Shown here one piece after another: positions 35,018 to 44,268 of a DNA stretch of 64,000 bases; the first letter of the stretch is position 1, and each line of letters starts with the position of its first letter. This DNA is from Peribacillus asahii (GTDB lineage Bacteria; Bacillota; Bacilli; Bacillales; DSM-1321): NCBI RefSeq assembly GCF_004006295.1, contig NZ_CP026095.1, positions 1,722,001 through 1,786,000 on the forward strand, given 5' to 3'. Under the pieces are notes generated by a model. The model saw only the letters and a program-made list of their open reading frames with translations. It was not told the DNA's origin and made no database searches. The position numbers and the translations under genes were made by a program.

Positions 35018-35362
35018 TTAAAACTTATAGTTTAAGGAGAAAGAAATCTTGATTTTGGCAGTGCCTGTTCCTGATGCAACGATACTAATAGAACGCAAAT
35101 CATTTACCGTAATAGACCGACATTCACCTGGTGCGACCACAAATCCACGAATTGCAGCTCCATTCACATGAAGAGCAGCTTTTGGTGAAACACCGGTCGT
35201 TCCAGTATTTTCAACTACAATGGTTCCGTTTATAACAAAAGGAGTATCATCTTGCCAAATAGTTGTAGCTGCCCCATTAGTATCTCCTAATTCAATCGTA
35301 CAAGACACTGAATCACTGATAACGTTTAATGGGTTATTGCTAAACCCCCCCAAATTAGCCAA
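35018..35362 (-). CDS. Possible endospore-appendage (Ena/DUF3992-like) subunit
   Basis: A 114-residue strand-rich protein beginning MANLGGFSNNPLNVISDSVSC. The core reads INGTIVVENTGTTGVSPKAA, then VVAPGECRSITVNDLRSI and ends KIKISFSLNYKF. The VNDL-SI block and SFSLNYKF ending match what I recall of S-Ena type endospore appendage proteins. It has two Cys, one near residue 21 that could take part in subunit cross-linking. TTG 35362 is preceded by GAGGAGGTGAG. Confidence 0.55.
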   Translation of the reverse strand: MANLGGFSNNPLNVISDSVSCTIELGDTNGAATTIWQDDTPFVINGTIVVENTGTTGVSPKAALHVNGAAIRGFVVAPGECRSITVNDLRSISIVASGTGTAKIKISFSLNYKF

Positions 35363-35466
35363 GAACTCACCTCCTCAATAGATAGGTTCTTACTATTTTA
35401 TGTTTAATCGACTAACTTTGTTTAACTATTCAAACGTTGGAGTGAAAAGTGATGAATATTTTTTTA

Positions 35467-36018
35467 CTAAACACGTTTCCTTTTCGCTGCCCAATAAATG
35501 ACCAATATAATGAATGAAACAATAAACAAAATCCCTTTCCCTTGTTTCTCCCACATCAATACTTCGTTAACGGAGTATGCTTCTAGAAGCATAGCAGGGA
35601 TTTTTCCAATAGCGCTTGCCCATGTAAAATGAAGTAAGCTGATTTTGCTTAAGGCTGCACCGAGGTTAATCAATCCGGACGGGATAAAAGGTACTAGTCG
35701 AAAGGCTAGAACGAATATAAACGCCTCTTTTCCTGTTGAAGCTGTAAGTTTATTTAAATATTTTGATTGGGCAGGTAGGGACTGTTCCACGTGTCGAATC
35801 CCTTTTCTATATAAGAGAAAGCTGACTGCAGCGCCTGCACATTCTCCGATATAAGAAATAAACATGCCCGCTTCAAATCCAAAAAAAGTGATATTAAGAG
35901 CGGTCAAAAAAACGCTAGGTATGACACCGAATATACTTATTACAATATTAATGAAAATACTAATAATAATTGAAAAGGGTCCTGCTTGAGAAAACCAATT
36001 TAAAATGAATTCTTTCAT
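35467..36018 (-). CDS. TVP38/TMEM64 family membrane protein
   Basis: A 183-residue protein with about five hydrophobic segments. The VTT/SNARE-associated domain is recognisable from GVIPSVFLTALNITFFGFEAG, the Gly-rich segment near residue 60 (GECAGAAVSFLLYRKG) and FRLVPFIPSGLINLGAALS. AAGGATT precedes ATG 36018. These proteins are distant relatives of DedA lipid scramblases; the function here is not determined. Confidence 0.85.
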   Translation of the reverse strand: MKEFILNWFSQAGPFSIIISIFINIVISIFGVIPSVFLTALNITFFGFEAGMFISYIGECAGAAVSFLLYRKGIRHVEQSLPAQSKYLNKLTASTGKEAFIFVLAFRLVPFIPSGLINLGAALSKISLLHFTWASAIGKIPAMLLEAYSVNEVLMWEKQGKGILFIVSFIILVIYWAAKRKRV

Positions 36019-36156
36019 GTTTTAATCCTTCTTACATTATAATTACCTCCAGTATAACCGATAATGAATAGAAACTAGATATTAAACATTTCTCCTTTTA
36101 TTCTTATAAAAAAATCGATATCATTATAGCTATATGAATGGAATAGGGGTAAAGCG

Positions 36157-36765
36157 ATGAAAGAACGGTACTATGATGAATTGCTGAACATTAAAACGGG
36201 AGGAGAACAGAAGGTTTTCAATAATTCCTTGCATTATCATCGCTATGAGCCAACGCCCTATAGCGCGCTCGAACAATTATTTAAGCAATATGAATTAACG
36301 AGTAGTGACCGAGTCGTAGATTTTGGCTGCGGAAAAGGAAGATTAATTTTTTATATCAATTATTTATTTAATGCTTCTGTTATCGGAATTGAGATGAATA
36401 AAACCTTTTATCAGGAAGCTATAGATAATCAAGATAGTTATGTGAAGAAAATGAAAAAGAGCGGTCACCGTATTCAATTCCACTGTTGTTTAGCGGAGAA
36501 GTATAAGATTGATTCATTAGACAACCGATTTTATTTTTTTAATCCATTTTCCGTACAAATTTTCATGAAAATTATTCAGAATATATTGCGTTCAGTGGAA
36601 CAATTTCCGAGAGATATTGAGTTAGTTTTATATTATGGCTCCAAGGATTATATCTTTTTTCTAGAAAATCAAACTGCCTTTCAATTTAAAAAAGAAATCT
36701 TGCTGCAAGGTTTATCTGAGCGTAATCCTTATGAGAGATTTTTGATTTACCGCTTAGCCTATTAA
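36157..36765 (+). CDS. Class I SAM-dependent methyltransferase
   Basis: A 202-residue protein with the Rossmann motif I VVDFGCGKGRLIFY (about residues 53-66) and the acidic residue of motif II in VIGIEMNK. Motif IV appears as FYFFNPFS. The substrate cannot be inferred. The preceding YSALEQLFKQYEL and following EYSE-like segment resemble small-molecule or protein methyltransferases. AGGGGTAAAG precedes ATG 36157. Confidence 0.75.
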   Translation: MKERYYDELLNIKTGGEQKVFNNSLHYHRYEPTPYSALEQLFKQYELTSSDRVVDFGCGKGRLIFYINYLFNASVIGIEMNKTFYQEAIDNQDSYVKKMKKSGHRIQFHCCLAEKYKIDSLDNRFYFFNPFSVQIFMKIIQNILRSVEQFPRDIELVLYYGSKDYIFFLENQTAFQFKKEILLQGLSERNPYERFLIYRLAY

Positions 36766-36808
36766 TTGGTAATACTAAGCTTAAACGCAAAAACAAAGGA
36801 GAGTTACA

Positions 36809-37210
36809 ATGAATAATTTATTGAGTCATTTGGCGCAAAAAGCACAAACGAAAATTAATCAGGCTGTTGAGTATGTAAAAGACAAAGTGACAACGATTAT
36901 GGCAACGAATGTCGTAACTGTTCAGCAAATAGCGGATTATATTGCTAATCATGTTGAGACAGCACAAGAGACAAAGGAGTTATTAGGACTGAAGTTTTCG
37001 TTTTACCGCTTAGAAAAAGAGGGCGTTCACTATTATGTAGAAATGAAGGGCTCTCATATTTTACAATTGGATATACATATAGCAGGTAACCCTAGTGTCT
37101 CTTATCGATCTTATCGCGATTCTTCTATCCTACAGTCTCCATTGGAATTACCTGAAGCGTTTTATTTAAAAAATCATATTCGTCATTTACTGGAGCATGA
37201 AAAGATTTAA
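36809..37210 (+). CDS. Hypothetical protein
   Basis: A 133-residue soluble protein. The first 45 residues are helical and charged (AQKAQTKINQAVEYVKDKV), and the rest alternates short strands (VHYYVEMKGSHILQLDIHI). No family recognised. AAAGGAG precedes ATG 36809. It starts 43 bases after the methyltransferase and may share its transcript. Confidence 0.6.
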   Translation: MNNLLSHLAQKAQTKINQAVEYVKDKVTTIMATNVVTVQQIADYIANHVETAQETKELLGLKFSFYRLEKEGVHYYVEMKGSHILQLDIHIAGNPSVSYRSYRDSSILQSPLELPEAFYLKNHIRHLLEHEKI

Positions 37211-37470
37211 GGGCAATCTTTATCGGATTTAGCCAGAAGAACCTGATTGAATATGAAATAATGAGGATTGGACGAATGTTTTTTGGTGAAAAAAGCAATA
37301 TAATAGGATGTAATATAGAACTCTATAGTAGTGAACGATGCATATTCATTTCGAATCTACTCAAATACAGTTAATAGAGCTTAAGAAAGAGTAGATTTAG
37401 CCTAAAGAGAATACCTGAACATCATGTAGACACTCAGTTTGAAGAATTTACTGTTAAGGGGGCCCTTCTT

Positions 37471-37980
37471 ATGAAAGCAAAATACTGCAAAGAATCACGA
37501 GTAATTAGAATGAGTCGAATTTTTCCAAATGATGTAAATAATCATAACACCTTGTTTGGCGGTCGAATGATGAGTGATATAGACCAAGTAGCTTCTATTT
37601 CTGCCGCGCGTCATAGCCGAACGGAATGTGTGACGGCCTCAACAGATTCTGTCGACTTCTTGCATCCAGTTCGACCGACCGATTCAGTGAGTTTTGAATC
37701 GTATGTTTCATGGACAGGCGTATCTTCGATGGAGATTTTCGTGAAGGTTATTGCGGAGGATTTAAAAAGCGGAGAGTGCAAAATAGCGGCAACAGCTCTA
37801 TTAACATTCGTTGCCCTTGATAAGAATCAACGTCCTACCGCTGTTCCAAAAGTGATTCCCGAAACAGAGGAAGAAAAGAAATTGCATGAAACAGGCGAAG
37901 AACGAGCAAAAATGCGACGTGAAAGAAAACAAAAAAGTAAAGAGTTAGCGGCATATTTAACAACAAAAACAATTATGTAG
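37471..37980 (+). CDS. Acyl-CoA thioesterase, hotdog family (YkhA-like), copy 1
   Basis: A 169-residue protein of the YciA/YkhA/BACH hotdog thioesterase family. FPNDVNNHNTLFGGRMMSDID (residues 17-37) contains the catalytic N-H-x-T-L-F-G-G-x4-D pattern, and a basic tail follows. It hydrolyses acyl-CoAs. It is about 93% identical to the gene at 55399, but the flanks differ. TTAAGGGGG precedes ATG 37471. Confidence 0.9.
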   Translation: MKAKYCKESRVIRMSRIFPNDVNNHNTLFGGRMMSDIDQVASISAARHSRTECVTASTDSVDFLHPVRPTDSVSFESYVSWTGVSSMEIFVKVIAEDLKSGECKIAATALLTFVALDKNQRPTAVPKVIPETEEEKKLHETGEERAKMRRERKQKSKELAAYLTTKTIM

Positions 37981-38002
37981 TTATTGAACATGATAATAGT
38001 AG

Positions 38003-38055
38003 AAATACAAAAAGCAGCGAGCGGTGATAGACACTGTTCGCTGCTTTTTGTATTT
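38003..38055. terminator. Long terminator hairpin
   Basis: AATACAAAAAGCAGCGA pairs with TCGCTGCTTTTTGTATT, extended by a G-U rich inner stem; it ends transcription of the thioesterase gene before the ars operon. Confidence 0.85.
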
Positions 38056-38094
38056 GGCACTTAAGCAATGTTATAACTAGTAGTATGATGCAAA

Positions 38095-38155
38095 CAATAA
38101 AGTTATACTTGTTGTTGAATATATAAGTACATTGTTATATATTAATATTTGAATG
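38095..38155 (+). promoter_or_regulatory. Probable ars promoter/operator region
   Basis: An AT-rich stretch with the interrupted inverted repeat ATATATAA...TTATATAT (about 38120-38142) directly before arsR, where ArsR repressors bind. No precise -35/-10 pair is assigned. Confidence 0.35.
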
Positions 38156-38173
38156 GGAGGAGGAGATGTTTGC

Positions 38174-38518
38174 ATGCAAGAATTAACAGTTGAAATCGAA
38201 AAAGCTGCAACGATTTTAAAGCTATTAGGTGATAAAACAAGACTAGCTATGATGAAAATGTTAGAGACACATGATTATTGTGTTTGTGAATTTGTTCAAA
38301 TTTTTAAAATGAGTCAGCCTGCTATTAGTCAACATGTTCGAAAGTTGAAAGATGCTGGATTGGTACAAGAAACAAGAAGAGGACAATGGATTATTTATTC
38401 ACTCAATAAAGATAACGACTATTATCCTTTAGTTGACAGTTTGCTTCAACATCTTCCAAGTCAAGATTTTAAACTACAAGAACTAGAAGAACAGGGATTA
38501 CGCATCTCTTGTGACTAA
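38174..38518 (+). CDS. arsR: Arsenical resistance repressor ArsR
   Basis: A 114-residue winged-helix repressor. The arsenite site CVC lies in DYCVCEF at the start of the recognition region, followed by the helix-turn-helix ([19 protein letters not shown]) and wing ([11 protein letters not shown]). ATG 38174 is used: GGGAGGAGGAG lies just upstream, and the earlier ATG at 38153 overlaps that site. First gene of arsRBCDA. Binding of As(III) to the two Cys should release the repressor. Confidence 0.95.
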   Translation: MQELTVEIEKAATILKLLGDKTRLAMMKMLETHDYCVCEFVQIFKMSQPAISQHVRKLKDAGLVQETRRGQWIIYSLNKDNDYYPLVDSLLQHLPSQDFKLQELEEQGLRISCD

Positions 38519-38532
38519 TGGAGGTTTGTACA

Positions 38533-39828
38533 TTGATAACTGCAATATTAGCATCTGGCATTTTTTTAGTGACACTCATCTTCGTCATATGGCAGCCTAA
38601 AGGTTTGAACATCGGCTGGTCTGCCTGCGGTGGAGCAATCTTAGCTCTCTTAGTAGGAGTAGTTGGATTAAATGATGTTGTAGAGGTAATAGGAATTACA
38701 TGGAATGCCACATTATCGTTTGTAGCGATTATCCTCATTTCATTAATATTGGATGAGATTGGGTTATTTGAATGGGCTGCATTACATATGGCAAGGGCGG
38801 CTAAAGGCAATGGAATCAAAATGTTCATTTATGTGAGCATTTTAGGGGCAATTGTCGCTGCACTATTTGCTAATGATGGGGCTGCCTTAATATTGACACC
38901 AATCGTATTAGCAATGGTTCGTAATTTGAATTTCAAAGAAAAGATGATCTTTCCCTTTATTATGGCGAGTGGGTTTATTGCGGATACCACTTCATTACCA
39001 TTCGTCGTGAGTAACTTGGTTAACATTGTATCTGCCGATTTCTTTGACATTGGATTCGTAGAATATGCTTCGAGAATGATTATTCCGAATCTTTTTTCAT
39101 TGATTGCAACCATCACGGTATTATTGATTTATTTTAGAAAAAGCATTCCACAAACGTATGATTTATCTAAATTAAAGAACCCAGTAGATGCGATTAAGGA
39201 CCAAAAAATGTTTCGTCTTTCATGGTATGTTCTTGGGATCTTACTGGTTGGTTACTTTGCTAGTGAATTCATTAAAATTCCTGTTTCGATTGTTGCAGGA
39301 ATAATAGCCATTTTCTTTCTATTGATGGCAAGAAGAAGTAACGTCGTTAATACGAAAGCCGTTGTTAAAGGAGCACCGTGGAGTGTCGTATTTTTCTCAA
39401 TTGGCATGTACGTTGTCGTATATGGGTTAGGGAATGCATGGCTCACTCATTCGTTAGCGAGTGTCATCCAAGCAACGGCTGAACAAGGTTTATTTGTTGC
39501 CACCATAGGAATGGGCTTTATTGCAGCTTTCTTATCATCCTTGATGAATAATATGCCGACCGTAATGATTGATGCATTAGCTATTGCCGAAACCAATACT
39601 TCTGGCACGATTCGAGAAGCTCTTATTTATGCCAATGTCATTGGGTCTGACTTAGGTCCGAAAATTACACCAATTGGATCATTGGCAACCTTAGTGTGGC
39701 TCCATGTTTTATCTCAAAAAGGGGTTAAAATCTCATGGGGAACCTATTTTAAAACAGGTATTGTGTTAACAATCCCAATTCTATTTATTACGTTATTAGG
39801 TCTATACGTATCATTATTAATGAACTAA
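38533..39828 (+). CDS. arsB: Arsenite efflux pump ArsB
   Basis: A 431-residue protein with about eleven or twelve membrane spans of the ArsB/NhaD ion transporter superfamily. The start region [21 protein letters not shown] matches staphylococcal ArsB. TTG 38533 follows GGAGG at eight bases and gives that start; an ATG overlapping the arsR stop at 38518 is upstream of the site. With ArsA it forms an ATP-driven arsenite/antimonite exporter. Conserved [14 protein letters not shown] is visible. Confidence 0.93.
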   Translation: MITAILASGIFLVTLIFVIWQPKGLNIGWSACGGAILALLVGVVGLNDVVEVIGITWNATLSFVAIILISLILDEIGLFEWAALHMARAAKGNGIKMFIYVSILGAIVAALFANDGAALILTPIVLAMVRNLNFKEKMIFPFIMASGFIADTTSLPFVVSNLVNIVSADFFDIGFVEYASRMIIPNLFSLIATITVLLIYFRKSIPQTYDLSKLKNPVDAIKDQKMFRLSWYVLGILLVGYFASEFIKIPVSIVAGIIAIFFLLMARRSNVVNTKAVVKGAPWSVVFFSIGMYVVVYGLGNAWLTHSLASVIQATAEQGLFVATIGMGFIAAFLSSLMNNMPTVMIDALAIAETNTSGTIREALIYANVIGSDLGPKITPIGSLATLVWLHVLSQKGVKISWGTYFKTGIVLTIPILFITLLGLYVSLLMN

Positions 39829-39843
39829 AAGGAGAAATACGTC

Positions 39844-40263
39844 ATGTCTAAAAAATCAATTTACTTCTTATGTACAGGAAATTCTTGCAGAAGCCAAATG
39901 GCAGAAGGATGGGCAAAAAAATATTTAGGTGAAGAGTGGGAAGTTCGCAGCGCAGGTATTGAGGCACATGGATTGAATCCAAATGCAGTAAAAGCAATGA
40001 ATGAAGCGGGTATGGATATTTCCAATCAAACTTCTGACATTATTGATCCTGAAATTTTAAATAGTGCGGATTTAGTCGTTACATTATGCGGAGACGCAGC
40101 TGATAAATGTCCAATGACACCACCACATGTTAAACGTGAACACTGGGGATTTGATGATCCAGCAAAAGCGGAAGGAACAGACGAAGAAAAATGGGCGTTC
40201 TTCCAGCGTGTTCGTGATGAAATTGGTGACAGAATTAAACGTTTTAGCGAAACAGGAGAATAA
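39844..40263 (+). CDS. arsC: Arsenate reductase ArsC, thioredoxin-coupled
   Basis: A 139-residue enzyme of the low-molecular-weight phosphatase type. The nucleophile loop is [14 protein letters not shown], and the relay cysteines appear in [14 protein letters not shown]. This is the class that uses thioredoxin rather than glutaredoxin. AAGGAG precedes ATG 39844, 15 bases after arsB. It supplies arsenite to the ArsA/B pump. Confidence 0.96.
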   Translation: MSKKSIYFLCTGNSCRSQMAEGWAKKYLGEEWEVRSAGIEAHGLNPNAVKAMNEAGMDISNQTSDIIDPEILNSADLVVTLCGDAADKCPMTPPHVKREHWGFDDPAKAEGTDEEKWAFFQRVRDEIGDRIKRFSETGE

Positions 40264-40268
40264 TACAA

Positions 40269-40302
40269 TCAAATAACCAAGAGTTTATTCTCTTGGTTAT
40301 TT
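40269..40302 (+). terminator. Hairpin between arsC and arsD
   Basis: AATAACCAAGAG pairs with CTCTTGGTTATT around a short loop, followed by TCTT. It may attenuate read-through from arsRBC into arsDA. Confidence 0.55.
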
Positions 40303-40313
40303 CTTAAAGATAA

Positions 40314-40333
40314 AAATAAGCAAATGCTTATTT
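40314..40333. promoter_or_regulatory. Possible second ArsR-type operator before arsD
   Basis: AAATAAGCA and TGCTTATTT form a palindrome around AA, in the 90-base gap between arsC and arsD. SmtB/ArsR repressors bind such AT-rich palindromes; ArsD itself is another candidate ligand. Confidence 0.35.
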
Positions 40334-40356
40334 AATAATATATTGGAGGTTGTAGC

Positions 40357-40719
40357 ATGAATAAAGTTGAGATTTTTGATCCTGCAATGTGTTGTTCCAC
40401 TGGAGTATGCGGTCCTAGTGTGGATTCAGAGTTAACGAGAGTAGCATCTGCTGTTTATTCATTAGAGAAAAAAGGCTTTAATATTACACGATACCAATTA
40501 ACAAATGACCCTGATAAATTTGCAAAAAACAAGGAAATACATCGTATTCTTATGGAAAAAGGTCCCGATGCCTTACCCGTTGTTTTAGTTAATGACCAAG
40601 TTGTCAAAGTAGGAAGTTACCCAGCCAATGAAGAATTTGCAGAATGGTTTGAAGTAAAAGCTGAAGAGTTAAATGAAAAACCAAAATCTGGACTTTCTAT
40701 TAATTTAAATCAACTATAA
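40357..40719 (+). CDS. arsD: Arsenic metallochaperone/regulator ArsD
   Basis: A 120-residue thioredoxin-fold protein with the metalloid site C-C-x4-C near the N terminus (MCCSTGVCGPSVD, Cys12, 13 and 18), as in ArsD chaperones that pass arsenite to ArsA. Further vicinal Cys pairs of some ArsD are absent. TGGAGG precedes ATG 40357. It is placed directly before arsA. Confidence 0.94.
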   Translation: MNKVEIFDPAMCCSTGVCGPSVDSELTRVASAVYSLEKKGFNITRYQLTNDPDKFAKNKEIHRILMEKGPDALPVVLVNDQVVKVGSYPANEEFAEWFEVKAEELNEKPKSGLSINLNQL

Positions 40720-40742
40720 ATATTTGGAAAGAAGGAAGAGGC

Positions 40743-42512
40743 ATGTATCCATCATTCAGTCCAAATCACGTTCAGACGCAATTTTTATTTTTAACAGGAA
40801 AAGGTGGCGTAGGAAAAACATCAACAGCTTGTGCAACAGCAGTCGCATTAGCCGACAGTGGAAAAAAAGTGCTGTTAATTAGTACAGATCCTGCCTCCAA
40901 TCTACAAGATGTATTTGGCATCGAGTTAACTAGCACACCGAGAGCAGTTCCGACGGTTGCCAATTTATATGTGAGTAATATAGATCCTGAAGCATCAGCA
41001 AAAGCCTATCGGGAGAGTGTTATTGGTCCATATCGAGATATATTTCCAGAAGCAGTAGTCGCTACAATGGAAGAGCAGTTATCAGGTGCGTGTACAGTCG
41101 AGATTGCTGCATTTGATGAATTTACAGGTTTTCTTACAAATAGGGAAATCGGAAATCTTTACGACCATATTATCTTTGATACTGCCCCAACAGGGCATAC
41201 ATTACGACTTTTACAGCTTCCAACGGCTTGGAATGGATTTTTAGAGGAAAGTACGCACGGTGCATCATGTTTAGGTCCTTTATCTGGGTTAGTGGATAAA
41301 AAAAAGCTTTATTCAAGCGCGGTAGCTGCTCTTGCTGATTTAACTAAAACGACTTTAATACTCGTAACACGACCAGATGTTTCAGCCATTTTGGAAGCAG
41401 ACCGTGCTTCAAAGGAGCTTAAAGAGATTGGAATCAAAAATCAAATGCTCATTATAAATGGTCTTCTTCAACATCACAATGAAGAGGATGAAGTATCATC
41501 GGCTTTTTATCATAGACAACGCGATGCATTAAAGCAAATGCCAGAAAATCTAAAAGAGACTACCATATACTCGTTACCGTATGTTTCTTATTCTTTAACA
41601 GGTGTGGAAAATCTCCGAAATCTGTTTAAGCTATACGATGCAGTTCCGATACCTGATTTAACCCTGGAAAATCAATCAATGAATCTTCCAGGATTAAAAG
41701 AGGTTATTGATGATTTTTTAGATAACAGAACCAAGCTGATTTTCACAATGGGGAAAGGTGGCGTAGGAAAAACAACCGTTGCATCTGCTATTGCAGTGGG
41801 TCTAGTTGAAAAAGGGCATCGAGTCCATTTAACAACAACCGATCCTGCTGCTCACCTAGACTATCAATTCCAAAGTAATCATCTAAATCAAAATTTAACA
41901 ATTAGCAGCATTAATCCAAAAGTAGAAGTCGAAAAATATAAAGCTGAAGTCCTAGCTAAATCAAGTGAAAATTTAGATGAAGCTGGTCTTGCTTACTTAA
42001 AAGAGGATTTAGAATCACCATGTACAGAAGAAATTGCTGTTTTTCAAGCATTTGCTGAAGTAGTGGCTAAATCTGAAAATGAAATTGTCGTCATTGATAC
42101 AGCACCGACAGGACATACATTACTATTATTAGATGCATCCGAGTCTTATAGTAAGGAAATTGAAAGGTCAACAGGTGAAGTATCAGAAAGTGCAAAAAAA
42201 TTACTGCCTCAAATTCGAAATCCAAAAGAAACAGCAGTAGTTATTGTTACACTTGCGGAAGCAACACCTGTTTTAGAGGCATCTAGATTACAGGACGATC
42301 TAAGACGGGCTAGTATTAATCCGCAGTGGTGGGTCATTAACCAAAGTTTATCTGCCACTAATACGAACGATCCTATTTTAAAAGGTAAAGCGATAGCAGA
42401 AAAGGAATGGATTCAAGAAGTAAAGGATAATAAGGCAGAGAAATGTGCACTTATTCCTTGGCTACATGAAGAAAAAGTTGGCTATGACAAGCTAAAAGAT
42501 TATATTAAGTAG
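40743..42512 (+). CDS. arsA: Arsenite-stimulated ATPase ArsA
   Basis: A 589-residue protein with two homologous ATPase halves: deviant P-loops GKGGVGKTSTAC and GKGGVGKTTVAS, and DTAPTGHTL switch/metal-linked motifs in both halves. The metalloid-binding cysteines lie in SGACTVE and SPCTEE. It energises ArsB and receives arsenite from ArsD. AAGAAGGAAGAGG precedes ATG 40743. Confidence 0.96.
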   Translation: MYPSFSPNHVQTQFLFLTGKGGVGKTSTACATAVALADSGKKVLLISTDPASNLQDVFGIELTSTPRAVPTVANLYVSNIDPEASAKAYRESVIGPYRDIFPEAVVATMEEQLSGACTVEIAAFDEFTGFLTNREIGNLYDHIIFDTAPTGHTLRLLQLPTAWNGFLEESTHGASCLGPLSGLVDKKKLYSSAVAALADLTKTTLILVTRPDVSAILEADRASKELKEIGIKNQMLIINGLLQHHNEEDEVSSAFYHRQRDALKQMPENLKETTIYSLPYVSYSLTGVENLRNLFKLYDAVPIPDLTLENQSMNLPGLKEVIDDFLDNRTKLIFTMGKGGVGKTTVASAIAVGLVEKGHRVHLTTTDPAAHLDYQFQSNHLNQNLTISSINPKVEVEKYKAEVLAKSSENLDEAGLAYLKEDLESPCTEEIAVFQAFAEVVAKSENEIVVIDTAPTGHTLLLLDASESYSKEIERSTGEVSESAKKLLPQIRNPKETAVVIVTLAEATPVLEASRLQDDLRRASINPQWWVINQSLSATNTNDPILKGKAIAEKEWIQEVKDNKAEKCALIPWLHEEKVGYDKLKDYIK

Positions 42513-42552
42513 GGAATAACAATTTGATAGTTCATTTAAGGAGGAGACATAA

Positions 42553-42828
42553 ATGAAAATTACAGATGGAGCTAAACACTTGTTAGAAAATTTTTTAAAT
42601 GAAAAGGGCGCAGAAGGAATTCGGCTAACTTCTGTTGCTGGCTGTTGCGGGCCGCAATTTGCGATTTCTTTAGATGCACCAATAGAAACAGATACAATTG
42701 AAATAATCAACGGAATTAAAGTAGCGTTCGATTCACAAATTGCAGGAACGGATGAATTAACATTAGATAAAGAAGAAAATGAAGAGGGGGCAGGATTAGT
42801 TTTATTAGGTGCTAGTAGCTGTTGTTAA
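42553..42828 (+). CDS. Cys-rich HesB/IscA-like protein in the ars operon
   Basis: A 91-residue protein with the A-type iron-sulfur carrier layout: helix ITDGAKHLLENFLNEKG, strand GIRLTSVAGCCGPQF, then IEIINGIKVAFDS, and a C terminus ending GASSCC. The usual CGC terminal motif is replaced by CC, and an extra CCGP motif sits where the first Cys is expected. AAGGAGGAG precedes ATG 42553, 40 bases after arsA. Related small HesB-like proteins are known, but I do not know this one's role. The paired Cys could bind arsenite or a cluster. Confidence 0.75.
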   Translation: MKITDGAKHLLENFLNEKGAEGIRLTSVAGCCGPQFAISLDAPIETDTIEIINGIKVAFDSQIAGTDELTLDKEENEEGAGLVLLGASSCC

Positions 42829-42840
42829 AGGCAAGAAACA

Positions 42841-42886
42841 AAAAAGGAGTAGTTAGTTCACTTAGAGAGCTAACTACTCCTTTTTT
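42841..42886. terminator. Strong terminator of the ars operon
   Basis: GGAGTAGTTAGTT pairs with AGCTAACTACTCC (one mismatch), with A-run and T-run flanks, so it serves both this operon and the convergent cdaR. Confidence 0.93.
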
Positions 42887-42939
42887 ATCGTTTAGGAAAT
42901 TATAAAGTTCTTGAATTGTAGATAAGTATTTTAATTGAC

Positions 42940-44034
42940 TTATTCCTTAGGCAGCATCTGTAAAATCCAAATCGCAAGCTGTAATGTCATAGCATCGTGT
43001 ATATTTTGTGGATCGTATCCAGTTTTTTCTTTTACCTTTTTAATTCTATAGATAAGAGAATTACGGTGAATGTACATTTCCTTTGCGCATTCTCCTATAT
43101 TTAGGTTGCAAGCAAAAAAATGTTCTAACGTATCAATTAGTTTGTCTGGTAAGTTGCTTAAAATTCTTTTAGAAAATTGCTGTTTAGCTCGTTCATCTAG
43201 TTGATCTAAAAGGGCTTTCGTTTCAATTTCATTATAAGTAATAAAAGTTTGTTCGAGATTACCGAATTTTAAAGCGCTTAAAGCTTCTTCAAAAGAGTGA
43301 CGAATATGAGCTTGGACAAATACGGTAGAGCCTGTTCCCACCCGCAGTGATATACCTTTCGACTTTAAGAGGTTTATAACGTTTAGCATTTTTTGTTTTA
43401 ACCGCTCCTCAGGTAGATGGGAGGTAAGAACAAATAACCGATTTACATTTAAAAAACCGATAAGCGTTTGTTGTTTATTGAAAGAATCTCTAAATATTTG
43501 AAGCAGCTCATTCTTTTTTAAATGGTGGGATCCTAATTCTATTACACCTACTTGATAGGGTGCTTCTAATGTTACTCCAATTAGATTTAGTCTTTGTTTA
43601 ATTGATTCATATTGTGATAAATCTGTAAGCAAGTCTTCAAATACTAATTCAATTAATCGTTGTTTCCATTCAATCTGTTCGGTGAGGAAGGATTGTTGAA
43701 TCATCATTTCGGTAATCATTTTGACTAACTCTCCAAACTCCATAATCTCTTCTGGGTTTCCGGTAATTCCGATGACACCGATAATGTCGTTTTGGAATTG
43801 AATAGGGAGATTAATGCCTGGAAGGGCTCCATCCCATTGCTGTAAATCATCTTTCAAAATAATGAGAGGTTTACCCGTTCGAAGAACTTCTTTAGCTCCA
43901 AAATGAGCTTGATTAATTCGCTTTACATTTCCAGAGGCAATAATGGTTCCTTGTTCATCCATTATATTGATATTTCTATTTAATCGTATCATTGTTTGAG
44001 CAACAATTTCTTTTGCTATTTCTTGTGTTAACAT
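42940..44034 (-). CDS. cdaR: CdaR-family transcriptional regulator (sugar diacid/glycerate)
   Basis: A 364-residue regulator with an N-terminal sugar-diacid-recognition domain (MLTQEIAKEIVAQTMIRLNRN), a central GGDEF-like segment (VGTGSTVFVQAHIRHSFEEAL) and a C-terminal PucR-type helix-turn-helix (NIGECAKEMYIHRNSLIYRI). ATG 44034 matches the family's start and has AAGGATG upstream; the frame opens 48 codons earlier. It is divergent from glycerate kinase and the GntP permease and most likely activates them in response to glycerate or a sugar diacid. Confidence 0.88.
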   Translation of the reverse strand: MLTQEIAKEIVAQTMIRLNRNINIMDEQGTIIASGNVKRINQAHFGAKEVLRTGKPLIILKDDLQQWDGALPGINLPIQFQNDIIGVIGITGNPEEIMEFGELVKMITEMMIQQSFLTEQIEWKQRLIELVFEDLLTDLSQYESIKQRLNLIGVTLEAPYQVGVIELGSHHLKKNELLQIFRDSFNKQQTLIGFLNVNRLFVLTSHLPEERLKQKMLNVINLLKSKGISLRVGTGSTVFVQAHIRHSFEEALSALKFGNLEQTFITYNEIETKALLDQLDERAKQQFSKRILSNLPDKLIDTLEHFFACNLNIGECAKEMYIHRNSLIYRIKKVKEKTGYDPQNIHDAMTLQLAIWILQMLPKE

Positions 44035-44268
44035 GTAGGTCATCCTTGTTTGTTTATAATTTTTGTTTATTATAGACAAAAAACTGCGAAAAGTCATACT
44101 ATTTTTTGTTTGTGCAGTACGATGAATAAAATAATTATGAATATTATAATAATAGACAAGAGAGTTGTTGTATAACAATGTGCTTGCTTTTTATACAGTC
44201 TTATATAAGGTTCATAAAATATTGTTTAATCTATTGAAGATTAAGAATTTAGTAAGGTGGTACATAAT

